A stretch of 64,000 nt of DNA from Chitinophaga pendula. GTDB taxonomy: Bacteria; Bacteroidota; Bacteroidia; Chitinophagales; Chitinophagaceae. This document shows, one piece after another, positions 35,771 to 44,367 of this stretch (position 1 is the first letter of the stretch; each line of letters starts with the position of its first letter). Below the pieces are notes generated by a model. That model worked only from the letters and a program-made list of their open reading frames with translations. It was not told the origin of the DNA and searched no databases. The DNA lies in NCBI RefSeq assembly GCF_020386615.1, contig NZ_CP077769.1:3596001-3660000 (forward strand). Direction: 5' to 3'. Position numbers and translations under genes: made by a program.

Positions 35771-35894
35771 CTTCGTATCAGTTAAAAATATAATCGAATC
35801 GTTAAAATACTGGTTCGGCTGATACGATACAACAAAGTATGAATTTCCAGTTATGAATTGTGAATAAACGATTAAAAAGGCGGTGTTGCGGAGA

Positions 35895-36461
35895 TCAGTA
35901 CTGTACTTTAACGTCGATCAGCAGTTGCTGGTTAAAGGATTTGACTTTGATAGCGCCCCGTTTTCCTGCGGCATTGCGGAACAATACAACATGCGGGGTG
36001 TTGGCCGCTTCGAAACTTTCCTGGTCGGTGGTGATCTTTAGGGTATCCAGGGCGCTGGCATGGCGGAGGGTATCGAACCAGGCGGAGGAGAATACCTGTG
36101 CGTCGGGCATATTGAGCACGAAGGAAGTCCTGGCCCCCGGTATTTTAAAGCCCAATGTCGCTTCGTCGGTAGGGCTGGTGAAGAACAGGGAGTAGGCGCC
36201 GAAGTTGTTAAAGGCAATATCGATATGCTGGCCGATCGTATCGGGGATGGCATTGTCAGTATATATTTTACCTGATAAGGTGGAGAAGAGGCGGCCATTG
36301 ACAGGGTCATTGGGTTTGGCATAGAGGGCGACACCGGTATAGGTAACGAGGCTATCTTTTGGTGTGGCTTTAGTATCTGGCCGGGTGCTGTCGCTGTCTT
36401 TTTTGCAAGCGAAGGAGGCTGCCAGGAGCGTGCTGGCGAGGAAGATCTTTTTCATAGGCAT
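35895..36461 (-). CDS. Hypothetical lipoprotein
   Basis: I do not recognise a family. The 188-residue protein starts with a lipoprotein signal (MKKIFLASTLLAASFAC, Cys19 followed by KKDSDST) and a charged linker. The rest is beta-rich and has no obvious repeat (LFSTLSGKIYTDN, ISFNNFGAYSLFFTSP-like). The start may also be the Met at the third codon. It stands alone, same strand as lutA and 124 bp upstream of it in coordinate order, and behind a GCAAAAA pair (36634-36670) described in the findings. Confidence 0.75.
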   Translation of the reverse strand: MPMKKIFLASTLLAASFACKKDSDSTRPDTKATPKDSLVTYTGVALYAKPNDPVNGRLFSTLSGKIYTDNAIPDTIGQHIDIAFNNFGAYSLFFTSPTDEATLGFKIPGARTSFVLNMPDAQVFSSAWFDTLRHASALDTLKITTDQESFEAANTPHVVLFRNAAGKRGAIKVKSFNQQLLIDVKVQY

Positions 36462-36633
36462 TCTTTATATACGGTAAAGATATAAAATATACTTATCTAT
36501 CATATATTAAACAATGGTGGATAGGCTTCGAGCAGGCTTTACTTATACGAATGATACAGGATGACTATACGAATGTTAAGGGAGAGGTGGACCTGAGGAC
36601 TTAATCTTCTCATTGTCAGTTAATTACGAGGCA

Positions 36634-36670
36634 TTTTTGCACATCCATGCACATTATTGCAGCTTTTTGC
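36634..36670 (-). promoter_or_regulatory. Paired GCAAAAA half-sites upstream of the lipoprotein gene
   Basis: TTTTTGC at 36634-36640 and at 36664-36670 (GCAAAAA on the gene's strand) are exactly 30 bp apart. The same pair with the same spacing lies upstream of the AraC gene at 40645-40681. Chance cannot be excluded because poly-A/T is common here. Confidence 0.25.
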
Positions 36671-36706
36671 ATCCAAAGTAGTTGGTATGGTGAGCGAGGG
36701 ATGGTA

Positions 36707-37342
36707 TTAAAAGGCAGCGGGGAAATGTTCACGGCACCAGGTGGCGGCCAGTTCGATATCGCGATGGGTGAGCTGGTGACCGGCGGGCAGTACCTCATGT
36801 TGTACCTGGAAGCCCAGCGTCTGCATCCAGGTGGCGTAGGCTTCGCTGGCGCCTTCGGCGACGGTGGGGTCTTGGGCGCCGGAGCTCATGAATACGGGTA
36901 CGGCGGTATGGAAACCGGGCGGGGTCACCTCTTCGCGGAAGGGGCGCATGGGGCGGAAGAGGATAGCGCCGGCTAGCAGCGAGGGGTATAACAGTAATGA
37001 AGCGGCGGCGATATTGGCGCCATTGGAATAGCCTAATGCGATGATCTTGTTGGGGTCGAATCCTTCCTGTTTGGATAGTCCCTGTATGCAGGCGGCCATT
37101 TCGCCGGTGCGGAAGCGGAGGTCATCTTCATCGAAGACCCCCATGCTGATACGCCGGAAGAAACGCGGCATTCCATGTTCCAGTACGTTGCCACGTAAGC
37201 TAAGCAGGTTCATGTTATTCCCGAAGTAATGTGCTAAGGATAGCAGGTCCTGTTCGTCGCCACCGGTGCCATGTAGTAACAAGAGGGTGTACGACTCCCC
37301 CGGCACTGGCCGGTAGATATATTTCAGCGGTTGATAATCCAT
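36707..37342 (-). CDS. Alpha/beta-hydrolase, carboxylesterase type
   Basis: This 211-residue protein belongs to the small phospholipase/carboxylesterase (YpfH/YitV-like) group. It has the oxyanion loop LLLHGTGGDEQDLL, the nucleophile elbow GYSNGANIA (Ser), the acid in SSGAQDPTV (Asp) and the His in LPAGHQLTHRD. The length is typical. It probably hydrolyses short esters; a natural substrate cannot be given. It lies 7 bp downstream of the pirin gene on the same strand, so the two are likely co-transcribed. Confidence 0.9.
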   Translation of the reverse strand: MDYQPLKYIYRPVPGESYTLLLLHGTGGDEQDLLSLAHYFGNNMNLLSLRGNVLEHGMPRFFRRISMGVFDEDDLRFRTGEMAACIQGLSKQEGFDPNKIIALGYSNGANIAAASLLLYPSLLAGAILFRPMRPFREEVTPPGFHTAVPVFMSSGAQDPTVAEGASEAYATWMQTLGFQVQHEVLPAGHQLTHRDIELAATWCREHFPAAF

Positions 37343-37349
37343 AGATAGC

Positions 37350-38060
37350 CTAGTGGTTGATGGGTGATTCTACGATGGCGAAGCGTGCGGTGCTGGTGCA
37401 GGTGATATTGATACCGCCGGTATTCCAGATGCCCATGGCGTCGCGTTCTTGCAGTTGTTGTCCTGCAATTTCCAGGCTGCCGCTAATGACATAGATGAGG
37501 AGGCATTTGTTAGTATGCTGGAAGGCATATTCCACGATATTGCCGGCATCGAAGTAGCCCAGTTTGATACGTGCGTTCTGGTTGATCCAGCAGTGTCCCT
37601 GTCCTTCTTCGTTGCTCACGACGGTCACGAGTCGGTTATGCCGTTGTTCTTCGGGGAACTGGCGACGTTGGTAGCGCGGTGTGATATTTTGCAGTTTGGG
37701 TTCTATCCATATCTGGAGGAAGTTGACCTCTTCTTCTCCGACATTATATTCTTCGTGGCGCAGGCCGGTGCCGGCGCTCATGATCTGTACCCAGTCTTTG
37801 GATACTACTTCGCTGTAGCCCATGCTGTCTTTGTGGTTCATATTGCCTTGCAGCATGATGGAGATGATCTCCATGTTCACATGGGGATGCAGGCCGAACC
37901 CTTGTCCTGGTTTTACATAATCGTCATTGAATACGCGCAGCAGTCCCAGTCCGCTCCTGGCGGGGTTGTAGTAACTGGAGAAGCTGAACAGGAAATTGCT
38001 TTGTAGCCATTCCAGCTGTTTGAGGCCTCGTTCGTCTTTTCTGATGATGAGATATTCCAT
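37350..38060 (-). CDS. Pirin-family cupin protein
   Basis: This 236-residue bicupin has the pirin motif GFGLHPHVNMEIISIMLQG, with the metal-binding HxH pair, and the third His plus Glu in SAGTGLRHEEYN. The C-terminal cupin half is degenerate, as usual. Bacterial YhhW-type pirins act as quercetin 2,3-dioxygenase or as redox sensors; the function here is not set. It is upstream of the hydrolase and the two may form an operon. A hydrolase of an aromatic ester and a pirin would be compatible, but this is inference. Confidence 0.93.
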   Translation of the reverse strand: MEYLIIRKDERGLKQLEWLQSNFLFSFSSYYNPARSGLGLLRVFNDDYVKPGQGFGLHPHVNMEIISIMLQGNMNHKDSMGYSEVVSKDWVQIMSAGTGLRHEEYNVGEEEVNFLQIWIEPKLQNITPRYQRRQFPEEQRHNRLVTVVSNEEGQGHCWINQNARIKLGYFDAGNIVEYAFQHTNKCLLIYVISGSLEIAGQQLQERDAMGIWNTGGINITCTSTARFAIVESPINH

Positions 38061-38112
38061 GTGACTAAGGTTTATGCGATATAGTTGCTAAGATACTGTT
38101 TTCCTGCGCCAA

Positions 38113-40329
38113 TCAGCTGGGGTCTGTCTGTTGTTTGAAATAGTGTTGTACGGCGCGTATCTCTGCATAGGATACATCGTTGCCTAACCGTTCTTTGAGT
38201 GCTCCTGAGGCGGCCACCCCCAGTTCTTTCACATGCGGGAGTATCTTATCTATTTTGGCTTTGGGCATGAAGCTTTCGATGGGCAGTTCTCCATGGCTGA
38301 TGCACTGTACGAGATGGCTTTCGATGGTGCTGAGTGCGAGCTGGCGTAGTGTGGCTATTTCGGCGATGGATTTACCACCCAGGAACAGTTCCAGGGTACC
38401 TTTGCGGCTGCTGCCTACTTCTGGTCGTTTCTTACCGGGGCCCGCGGCAGTAGTGGCGGTAGTGGCAGCCTGTTGTTGTTTGGAAGCCAGGTAGTTTTTC
38501 AATCCGTTGTTGAATCGCAGGTCGCCGTACCGGGCTTCCCATATATGGGTAAGGCGGCCCCAGAGGTCGGCTTCGAGGCCCTGTAGTTCTACTACGTACT
38601 TACGCCAGTCTTTTCCTTTCAGCGTGGCGATATGGGCTTTTAGCGGCTGTATCAGTTCATCATGTATTGCCTGCGTAAAGAACCCTACTGCTTTGGTGAC
38701 CCGCTGTTCGAGTTGTGCGGTTTCGCCGGTTTGCACCACGGTATCGAGGAGGCTGCGTAGTTGCTGTACGAATTTGATGGCTACTTCCTGCTGATGGCCT
38801 GCTTTAGCCATGAGGGTGCGTGCGAGTTCGAGGGGAACGGTCATTTCCGGCACTTTTTTATCTGCCTGCAGCCAGGCCATGTGAGCGCGGAAGAGGATCA
38901 TCATCTTCTGCCAGTCGAATACCTGCTGGAGGGTGTTAGACCAGAAGATTTTACGTTCTATTTCGAGTACGAGGGCCAGTTCATTGGCTTCATTTTCTTT
39001 ATCGGCGAAGGCCAGTACCTGTTCGTCGGTTCGGATGCTACCGTAGTTGATGCGGGAGCGCAATACGAGTCCTTCGAGGGAGGTACATCGGCTGAGGGCG
39101 ACATATACCTGTCCGGCGGCGAAGGAGTATCCTGCATCGATGATTGCTTTTTCGAAGGTGAGGCCCTGGCTTTTATGGATGGTGATAGCCCAGGCCAACC
39201 GCAGGGGATATTGTGTGAAGCTGCCCAGCTCTTCTTCTTCGATGCTATCGAGTTCGCGATTGAAGGTGTAGCGGATATTACGCCAGGTTTCTTTTTCTAC
39301 TTTTACTTCTTCTTCGCTGCCGGAGAGGGTAACGATGATCTCATCTGCGGCGATCTCTTTTACGACGGCGATCTTGCCATTATAATAGCGGCGGGGTTCG
39401 GCGATATCATTTTTGAGGAACATGACCTGTGCGCCAGGTTTGAGTTGCAGTTCGAGGTCGGTCGGCAATGCTTTGTCGCTGAAGTCACCTTCTATCTTGC
39501 CTTCGAAGCGCCATACTTTTCCTGGCATGGCAGACAGCCGGGCATTGTTGATATCATCAGCTTTGCGGTTGTGTGTGGTGAGTACGATGTATTCACCATC
39601 GCGTCCTACGAAGGAAGGGTCATAGCGATCGTTGAGTAGGGAGAGGTCATATTCTTCTACCTGGTTATTGCGTACGCGGTTGAGTACATCTATAAAAGTC
39701 TGTTCATTCTGCCGGTATATTTTCTTCAACTCGATATATAAAGGAGGTTGCTGTTCAATGACCTTTGCATGGAAGAAGAATGGGCTCTCGTAGTATTGTG
39801 ATAGCAGTTGCCATTCCTGTTCGGGCATTACCGGCGGGAGCTGGAACAGGTCGCCGATGTACAATACCTGTACGCCACCGAAAGGCAATAAGGGACGGTT
39901 GCGGTAGTGCCGGAGGATCTGATCCATGGCATCGAGCATATCGCAGCGCACCATACTGACCTCGTCGATGATCAGCAACTCCATCTCCTGGAGTAATAGT
40001 TTTTTATCATTATTGAATCGAATATTGCGGAAGAGGGTGTGCTTGTCGGTGGAAATATTATCGGCGCCGAATCCTCTTTTGCTGCCGGGGATATAAGGTC
40101 CGAAAGGCAGTTGGAAGAAGGAGTGCATGGTAACGCCGCCGGCGTTGATAGCGGCGACGCCGGTAGGTGCGATCACTACTGTATTTTTACGGGTGTGTTC
40201 GCGGATGTATTTTAGGAAGGTGGTCTTACCTGTGCCGGCTTTACCGGTCAGGAAGATATGGCGGTTGGTCTGATTGATGAAATCTGCCGCCATGTGAAAC
40301 ACCCTGTTTGTATTATCTGGTGGGGGCAT
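38113..40329 (-). CDS. PIF1-like helicase with C-terminal helix-turn-helix domain
   Basis: This 738-residue SF1B helicase has Walker A IFLTGKAGTGKTTFLKYI, Walker B LLIIDEVSMVRCDMLDAM, a GGVQVLYIGDLFQLPPV motif III region and the C-terminal motif VI area AITIHKSQGLTFEKAIIDAG then VYVALSRCTSLEGLVL. A helix-turn-helix segment near the C-terminus (KSIAEIATLRQLALSTIESHLVQC) is typical of the Bacteroidota form, with an Ala/Thr-rich linker before it. It should unwind DNA with 5' to 3' polarity. The gene is isolated; its 5' end faces a 600-bp gap shared with an AraC gene. Confidence 0.93.
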   Translation of the reverse strand: MPPPDNTNRVFHMAADFINQTNRHIFLTGKAGTGKTTFLKYIREHTRKNTVVIAPTGVAAINAGGVTMHSFFQLPFGPYIPGSKRGFGADNISTDKHTLFRNIRFNNDKKLLLQEMELLIIDEVSMVRCDMLDAMDQILRHYRNRPLLPFGGVQVLYIGDLFQLPPVMPEQEWQLLSQYYESPFFFHAKVIEQQPPLYIELKKIYRQNEQTFIDVLNRVRNNQVEEYDLSLLNDRYDPSFVGRDGEYIVLTTHNRKADDINNARLSAMPGKVWRFEGKIEGDFSDKALPTDLELQLKPGAQVMFLKNDIAEPRRYYNGKIAVVKEIAADEIIVTLSGSEEEVKVEKETWRNIRYTFNRELDSIEEEELGSFTQYPLRLAWAITIHKSQGLTFEKAIIDAGYSFAAGQVYVALSRCTSLEGLVLRSRINYGSIRTDEQVLAFADKENEANELALVLEIERKIFWSNTLQQVFDWQKMMILFRAHMAWLQADKKVPEMTVPLELARTLMAKAGHQQEVAIKFVQQLRSLLDTVVQTGETAQLEQRVTKAVGFFTQAIHDELIQPLKAHIATLKGKDWRKYVVELQGLEADLWGRLTHIWEARYGDLRFNNGLKNYLASKQQQAATTATTAAGPGKKRPEVGSSRKGTLELFLGGKSIAEIATLRQLALSTIESHLVQCISHGELPIESFMPKAKIDKILPHVKELGVAASGALKERLGNDVSYAEIRAVQHYFKQQTDPS

Positions 40330-40932
40330 ATAGTATTTATTGCGCTAAGAGCGCGAAGATAGCCAAATAGTTGACAGTTTCCAGCGGTAGGCGTTGGGAT
40401 ATGCGGGTCTGGCGGGCTTATGATCGATTGTTAGTGAAGTGGGATATGGGATATGCCGGGCGTGGGAGGGGCTATAAATATCAAGGCGACAATTAAAAAA
40501 AATACCCGCTACCGGCTAAAATCCTCCGCATTTGATTTTAACCTGCGTAACGGGCAAATTTAGGAGTTTATCACCCCAATGCTCATGGAGCAAAGATAGG
40601 CCAGCAGCTAATTACGGCTGCATCCTATCGGGCAGAAAAACAGTGCAAAAAGACATTCGTCGGCGAAAAAAAGCGCAAAAAGGACCGCTGTTGCCTGTAT
40701 TTGAAAAATTATTTGGCACGATTTTTTTGAATACAAGCGCAAAGTGAACAATTAAACTGTCAATTGTACGCTAGCAAGAGGCGTATTTATCACGCAACCC
40801 AACCATTTCTTTAGACTAACCTATCATCTTTATTTATTAACAGGAGCGAAAAAGCGCTGCCGTACGTCGTGTTGCCGCCCACCCCGAGGTGAGGCCAACG
40901 GGATTGTATTGCATAAAAAAGTGTTTCGGCCA
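40330..40932. other. Divergent intergenic region before the AraC gene
   Basis: The gap has no supported gene. It contains GCAAAAA copies at 40645-40651 and 40675-40681 (spacing exactly 30 bp, both in the AraC direction), a third variant at about 40738-40746 (GCGCAAAGTGAAC) and AACAATTAAACT at about 40748-40759. The segment at 40868-40890 is similar to the coding sequence of the tiny frame at 42201-42293. The hexamer TGCAAAA also recurs at 42183-42199 behind the AraC gene. Confidence 0.4.
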
Positions 40933-41979
40933 ATGAAGGAGTCTAACATTCTAAAGTTCAGCATGACGCTGGATACCACGAACAGTGTCCTGGAGCAACT
41001 GGCAACTGTATATGCCAGGGAAAGCAAAACCGTCGTAGCGATCAGCAATAACCGGGTTAATGTTCCCGGTTCGCTAGGCGATGGTTATGTGATCTGTATT
41101 CCGCTGCTGGAAGGGTTAACCTGCATACTTTCGGACATTGTGTATCATGTGCCCGCCTTTATAGAACGGCGGGTGAGTGAAGAACAGGTGAACTATGTAG
41201 CCGGCTGTGCTTACGGGCATTCACAGACCCATGTGTTGATGCCGGCGACACCGGGAGACCACGAGATACACGACATCAAAGGAGACGGTTTCTTTATGTA
41301 CAGTACACAGTCAAAAGCGATGTTCATGTATGAACCCGGCAAACGTACCCGCAGCTTTTCCCTGGTGATGAGCCGTTCTTTCCTGCTTAGTGAAATGAGT
41401 CACGCCACTAAAATGCTGAGTCATCCATTCATGTTACATTTCGTGAGAAATGAAGCACTATGTTTCACTTCTGCCCTCCATCCTCCGTTGCTCAATACGG
41501 TGAATGCCGTATTTGAAGACTTGGTACATAAACCTTATCCGGACTTTGTGAAACGTTTTATGTGCCTGAGCGCTGCTTACAACTTTATCAGCAAGTGGTT
41601 TATCCAGGAGTATGAGATGGACAAGATGCCCGGAGACGCAAGCCAGCATGTCAACATTAATGACCTGATGAAGGTGAAGGATGAATATGTCAGCAATTTT
41701 GAAGCCCCCCCTCCTACTATCGAGACGCTGGCACGCAAGTGTAATATGAGTCTGACCAAATTCAAGATCGTATTCAAGTCAGTATTTGGTATGAGCTGTT
41801 ATCAGTATTACCAGTCGCAGCGCATGCAGTATGCGCGGGACCTGCTCTGTGGCAAGCAGCATTCAATCAAAGAGATCGCCTATCTCACGGGATTTGAGAA
41901 TACGGCCAACTTCACGCGTTCTTTCAAGAAGTCCTTTGGAGAGCTACCCCGGGATTATGTGAAGTACCGTTGTGCGTAA
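40933..41979 (+). CDS. AraC-family transcriptional regulator
   Basis: This 348-residue regulator has a C-terminal double helix-turn-helix (about residues 250-345): PTIETLARKCNMSLTKFKIVFKSVFG followed by the second helix pair KEIAYLTGFENTANFTRSFKKSFG. The N-terminal 240 residues are a ligand or partner domain with no strong family mark. I take the ATG at 40933 (MKESNILKF); the frame runs back to a TTG at 40909. Downstream of the gene is a clear terminator hairpin. The neighbours redoxin, SDR and PhyH genes are on the same strand and may be its targets. The flanking TGCAAAA boxes may be its operators. Confidence 0.9.
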   Translation: MKESNILKFSMTLDTTNSVLEQLATVYARESKTVVAISNNRVNVPGSLGDGYVICIPLLEGLTCILSDIVYHVPAFIERRVSEEQVNYVAGCAYGHSQTHVLMPATPGDHEIHDIKGDGFFMYSTQSKAMFMYEPGKRTRSFSLVMSRSFLLSEMSHATKMLSHPFMLHFVRNEALCFTSALHPPLLNTVNAVFEDLVHKPYPDFVKRFMCLSAAYNFISKWFIQEYEMDKMPGDASQHVNINDLMKVKDEYVSNFEAPPPTIETLARKCNMSLTKFKIVFKSVFGMSCYQYYQSQRMQYARDLLCGKQHSIKEIAYLTGFENTANFTRSFKKSFGELPRDYVKYRCA

Positions 41980-41996
41980 GGTACGGGGCAAAAAAA

Positions 41997-42018
41997 CAAG
42001 GATAAAGAATTATCCTTG
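41997..42018 (+). terminator. Rho-independent-like terminator of the AraC gene
   Basis: CAAGGATAA at 41997-42005 pairs exactly with TTATCCTTG at 42010-42018 around the loop AGAA. It lies 18 bp after the stop codon and a T-rich stretch follows (CTTTCTTGTTTT). Confidence 0.75.
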
Positions 42019-42200
42019 CACTTTCTTGTTTTAACCTGTAACAATTAAACTATCTGAAAAGGTGATATGGGCTTGCATTCAACATCGATTAATAATGTTC
42101 CATACCATTCTGATAGCCTGTCAATTGTTCTACAAAAATACTATATGCAAAGTGGCCACTATGGCTATTTTAGACACAAAAACAGTGCAAAAGGACATTT

Positions 42201-42293
42201 TCAGGGTTGTTTTTTCACCCAGGCGGCCCGTACTTCGGGGTGCCGGGCAATAGCCTGTAGTACTTTGGCTGCCCACGGTGTTTGTTTATCCAT
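42201..42293 (-). CDS. Tiny open reading frame, 30 residues (hypothetical)
   Basis: An ATG at 42293 opens a 30-residue frame (MDKQTPWAAKVLQ ... HPEVRAAWVKKQP) that ends at the TGCAAAAGGACAT box. It is Trp/Lys/Arg-rich and amphipathic. A second copy of its HPEVR coding sequence, with several mismatches, lies on the plus strand at about 40876-40890 on the other side of the AraC gene. No family is known to me. It may be a real microprotein or the remnant of a duplicated segment. Confidence 0.25.
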   Translation of the reverse strand: MDKQTPWAAKVLQAIARHPEVRAAWVKKQP

Positions 42294-42434
42294 ACCTGCC
42301 CATCTTTCGTGTACTTTCTACAGCCCATCCGGTGAGGGGTAAACAATATAGCACTAAGTAACCCTATTATCCGGATATGGGATGAGCAGCTGCGGAGGGG
42401 GTGCAGAGAAAAGATTTCTTATTAGTCTACTAAT

Positions 42435-42468
42435 TTTGTAGGTTATTAAAAATATTTCCCTATTTTTG
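42435..42468 (+). promoter_or_regulatory. Bacteroidota-type promoter of the redoxin gene
   Basis: TATTTTTG (42461-42468) matches the -7 consensus TAnnTTTG exactly. TTTG at 42435-42438, itself part of another TAATTTTG box, lies 22 bp upstream, close to the usual spacing for the -33 element. The start codon at 42520 is about 45 bp from the likely transcription start. Confidence 0.5.
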
Positions 42469-42519
42469 TATCGTGGTCCGTTTTATCAACCATTATTTTT
42501 TCAGTTAAATCTTTTTAAG

Positions 42520-43179
42520 ATGCCAGCCATTAACCGATTTGCAGACTATCTCACCTATCAGCTTCCCGAGCAGTTTGCGCGCCCTGTAGCTTATAAGAGC
42601 AAGATCAGTCCGGCGCAGAATGGCACGACGTTGCCCCCTATTTTCCTGCATAACAACAACAGTATTGTAACCGCGCCTGCGCTTAAGGATCTGAGTGGAC
42701 CGACATCTATTTGCCGGTTGTTGGATAAGCCGTTGGTGCTGGCATTCCATTCTATTCACTGGAATGAGTATGGTACGCGGTTGTTGCTGGACCTGCAGGA
42801 TATACAGGAGGACATTCGTATTATGGGAGGGCGGTTGCTGGTGTTATCTACCGAGGACAAGGCACAGTTGCAGGATCTACTGGATGCGCATGCGTTTTCT
42901 TTTGGCATTGTGCAGGACAAGGATCATGCGATAGCCAAGAAGGTGGGCATCTTTGATGAAGCGGACCCGGTATGGAACAGGGTATCGGGGATTGACGCGC
43001 ATGTACCTATTCCGGCGATATATGTGATCTCACCTACGCAGGAGATCGTGTATAGTTTTGTAGATCATTATTTTGAGCAACATTTTTCAACCAGGGACTT
43101 GCTGTCGGCCGTGTATGATCACCGGGCGGCGACACCGGTAGCCGGTGTGTTGCTGGAAGATATTAAACATACTGCATAA
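42520..43179 (+). CDS. Redoxin-like protein lacking the catalytic Cys
   Basis: The protein has 219 residues from the ATG at 42520 (MPAINRFADY); the frame extends to a TTG at 42466. The fold is that of peroxiredoxin-like/thioredoxin-like domains: a strand at PLVLAFHSI, helix TRLLLDLQDIQEDI, strand GRLLVLSTED, and IPAIYVISPTQEIVYSFVD. At the place where family members carry WCxxC, it reads HWNEYG (W81-N82). The single Cys (C65) is elsewhere, so it has probably lost peroxidase activity. It may bind a ligand or partner. It lies upstream of the SDR and PhyH genes on the same strand. Confidence 0.75.
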   Translation: MPAINRFADYLTYQLPEQFARPVAYKSKISPAQNGTTLPPIFLHNNNSIVTAPALKDLSGPTSICRLLDKPLVLAFHSIHWNEYGTRLLLDLQDIQEDIRIMGGRLLVLSTEDKAQLQDLLDAHAFSFGIVQDKDHAIAKKVGIFDEADPVWNRVSGIDAHVPIPAIYVISPTQEIVYSFVDHYFEQHFSTRDLLSAVYDHRAATPVAGVLLEDIKHTA

Positions 43180-43192
43180 TAGCCATAGCATG

Positions 43193-43228
43193 ACCGGCCC
43201 GTTATGCGATCACATAGCGGGCACCGGT
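43193..43228 (+). terminator. Imperfect hairpin after the redoxin gene
   Basis: ACCGG (43193-43197) and CCGGT (43224-43228) enclose inner pairing of CCG with CGG and TATG with CATA around a 6-base loop. It starts 14 bp after the stop codon. A T-rich stretch follows only about 25 bp downstream, so it is a weak terminator candidate. Confidence 0.4.
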
Positions 43229-43324
43229 TATGTCCCTGATCTGACGTTCTTTATTTTTTCCGGCGTGTAGCATAAGGGTCATTCGTTTCGTTCCAGTTTA
43301 TCCGTTTATTTAGTAAATTTCAGT

Positions 43325-44104
43325 ATGTCCTCTTATGCACTGATCACCGGCGCCAGCAATGGCATTGGTAAGTCTATCGCGCATTCGCTTGCCAGGCGGC
43401 AATATCCGTTGTTGCTGGTAGCCCGTTCGGAGCAGGCGTTGCAATTGCTGGCCCGTTCGCTGACGGACACTTATCATGTACCGGTTGCGTACCTGGCATT
43501 GGATCTTACCTTGCCGGATGCAGCGGACCGGGTGTGGCAGTGGGTCACGGATCACGCGTATCCGCTGTCGGTATTGGTTAACAATGCCGGATATGGTATT
43601 TGGGGTTCGTTTGATAAGCTGGAGCTGCCATTGCAGTTGAATATGCTGCAGCTGAACATGCAGGCGGTGGTAGCTTTAAGCCATCGGTTATTACCACTAC
43701 TGCACCAGCAGCCAAAGGCATACCTGCTGAATGTAGCCAGTACAGCGGCTTACCAGGCTGTTCCGGAAGTAAGTTTATATGCAGCCTCCAAAGCGTTTAT
43801 TGTGAGTTTTACGCGGGGTTTAAGGTATGAACTGAAGGACAGCGCTATATCGGTAAGTTGTTTGTCGCCAGGTCCGGTAGATACCGGATTTATAGACCGG
43901 GCTGGTATGGGGCCGCTGAAAGAGCTGACTGCGAAGTATTCGATGACGCCGGACAAGGTAGCAGCCATTGCGGTAAAAGGGATGTTCCGATCCAAAGCTG
44001 AGATCATACCCGGATGGCTGAACCGGTTGGCTGTCTTTTCGAATCGTTTATTACCCAAAGCATTGATAGAACGTATTGCTGCCGGTTTATACAAAACAAA
44101 ATAG
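43325..44104 (+). CDS. Short-chain dehydrogenase/reductase
   Basis: This 259-residue classical SDR has the cofactor loop TGASNGIG at the N-terminus, NNAGYG, the catalytic Ser in NVASTAAYQ and YAASK for Tyr and Lys. The C-terminal part (RYELKDSAISVSCLSPGPVDTGF) fits the DltE/YqjQ-like group of short SDRs, with a longer C-terminal tail rich in hydrophobic residues. The substrate is unknown. It is followed at 260 bp by the PhyH gene and preceded by the redoxin gene, a possible small redox or secondary-metabolism set. Confidence 0.93.
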   Translation: MSSYALITGASNGIGKSIAHSLARRQYPLLLVARSEQALQLLARSLTDTYHVPVAYLALDLTLPDAADRVWQWVTDHAYPLSVLVNNAGYGIWGSFDKLELPLQLNMLQLNMQAVVALSHRLLPLLHQQPKAYLLNVASTAAYQAVPEVSLYAASKAFIVSFTRGLRYELKDSAISVSCLSPGPVDTGFIDRAGMGPLKELTAKYSMTPDKVAAIAVKGMFRSKAEIIPGWLNRLAVFSNRLLPKALIERIAAGLYKTK

Positions 44105-44179
44105 TAATGAGATATATTGGAGATACTGCTGGTCATTAGCGTCAGCCATTTATTCAACAAGTATTATAGTGTACCTATC

Positions 44180-44266
44180 ATGAACAACGCAACAACATAT
44201 TCACTCCACCACTGTCAGGCCTTACCTTCCCCCGGTACTACCAGCCTGTATTGTTGTTGCTGTTAG
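44180..44266 (+). CDS. Possible poly-Cys leader peptide (28 residues)
   Basis: An ATG at 44180 opens a frame of 28 residues that ends in four consecutive Cys codons (TGT TGT TGC TGT) before TAG at 44264, about 100 bp upstream of the PhyH gene. A Cys-rich short frame in front of a gene can act as a cysteine-responsive attenuator; here this is only a formal resemblance, because the (TTG)n stretch is also a simple repeat. No ribosome-binding site is visible. Confidence 0.2.
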   Translation: MNNATTYSLHHCQALPSPGTTSLYCCCC

Positions 44267-44367
44267 TCATATTCCTTCCCTTACATCACAGCCCATTCAT
44301 TGCTGCGGACCTTGTCCGTACTGCACGTCATATCCAACCATTTTTCATCACGACAACGCTTTCTTTT

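Larger units (their letters stand above)
41980..42519. other. Intergenic region between AraC and redoxin genes
   Basis: After the terminator hairpin, the region holds AACAATTAAACT at about 42040, a CAGTGCAAAAGGACATT box at 42183-42199, a 30-codon minus-strand frame (42201-42293) and a promoter for the redoxin gene (42435-42468). No other gene is supported. Confidence 0.5.
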
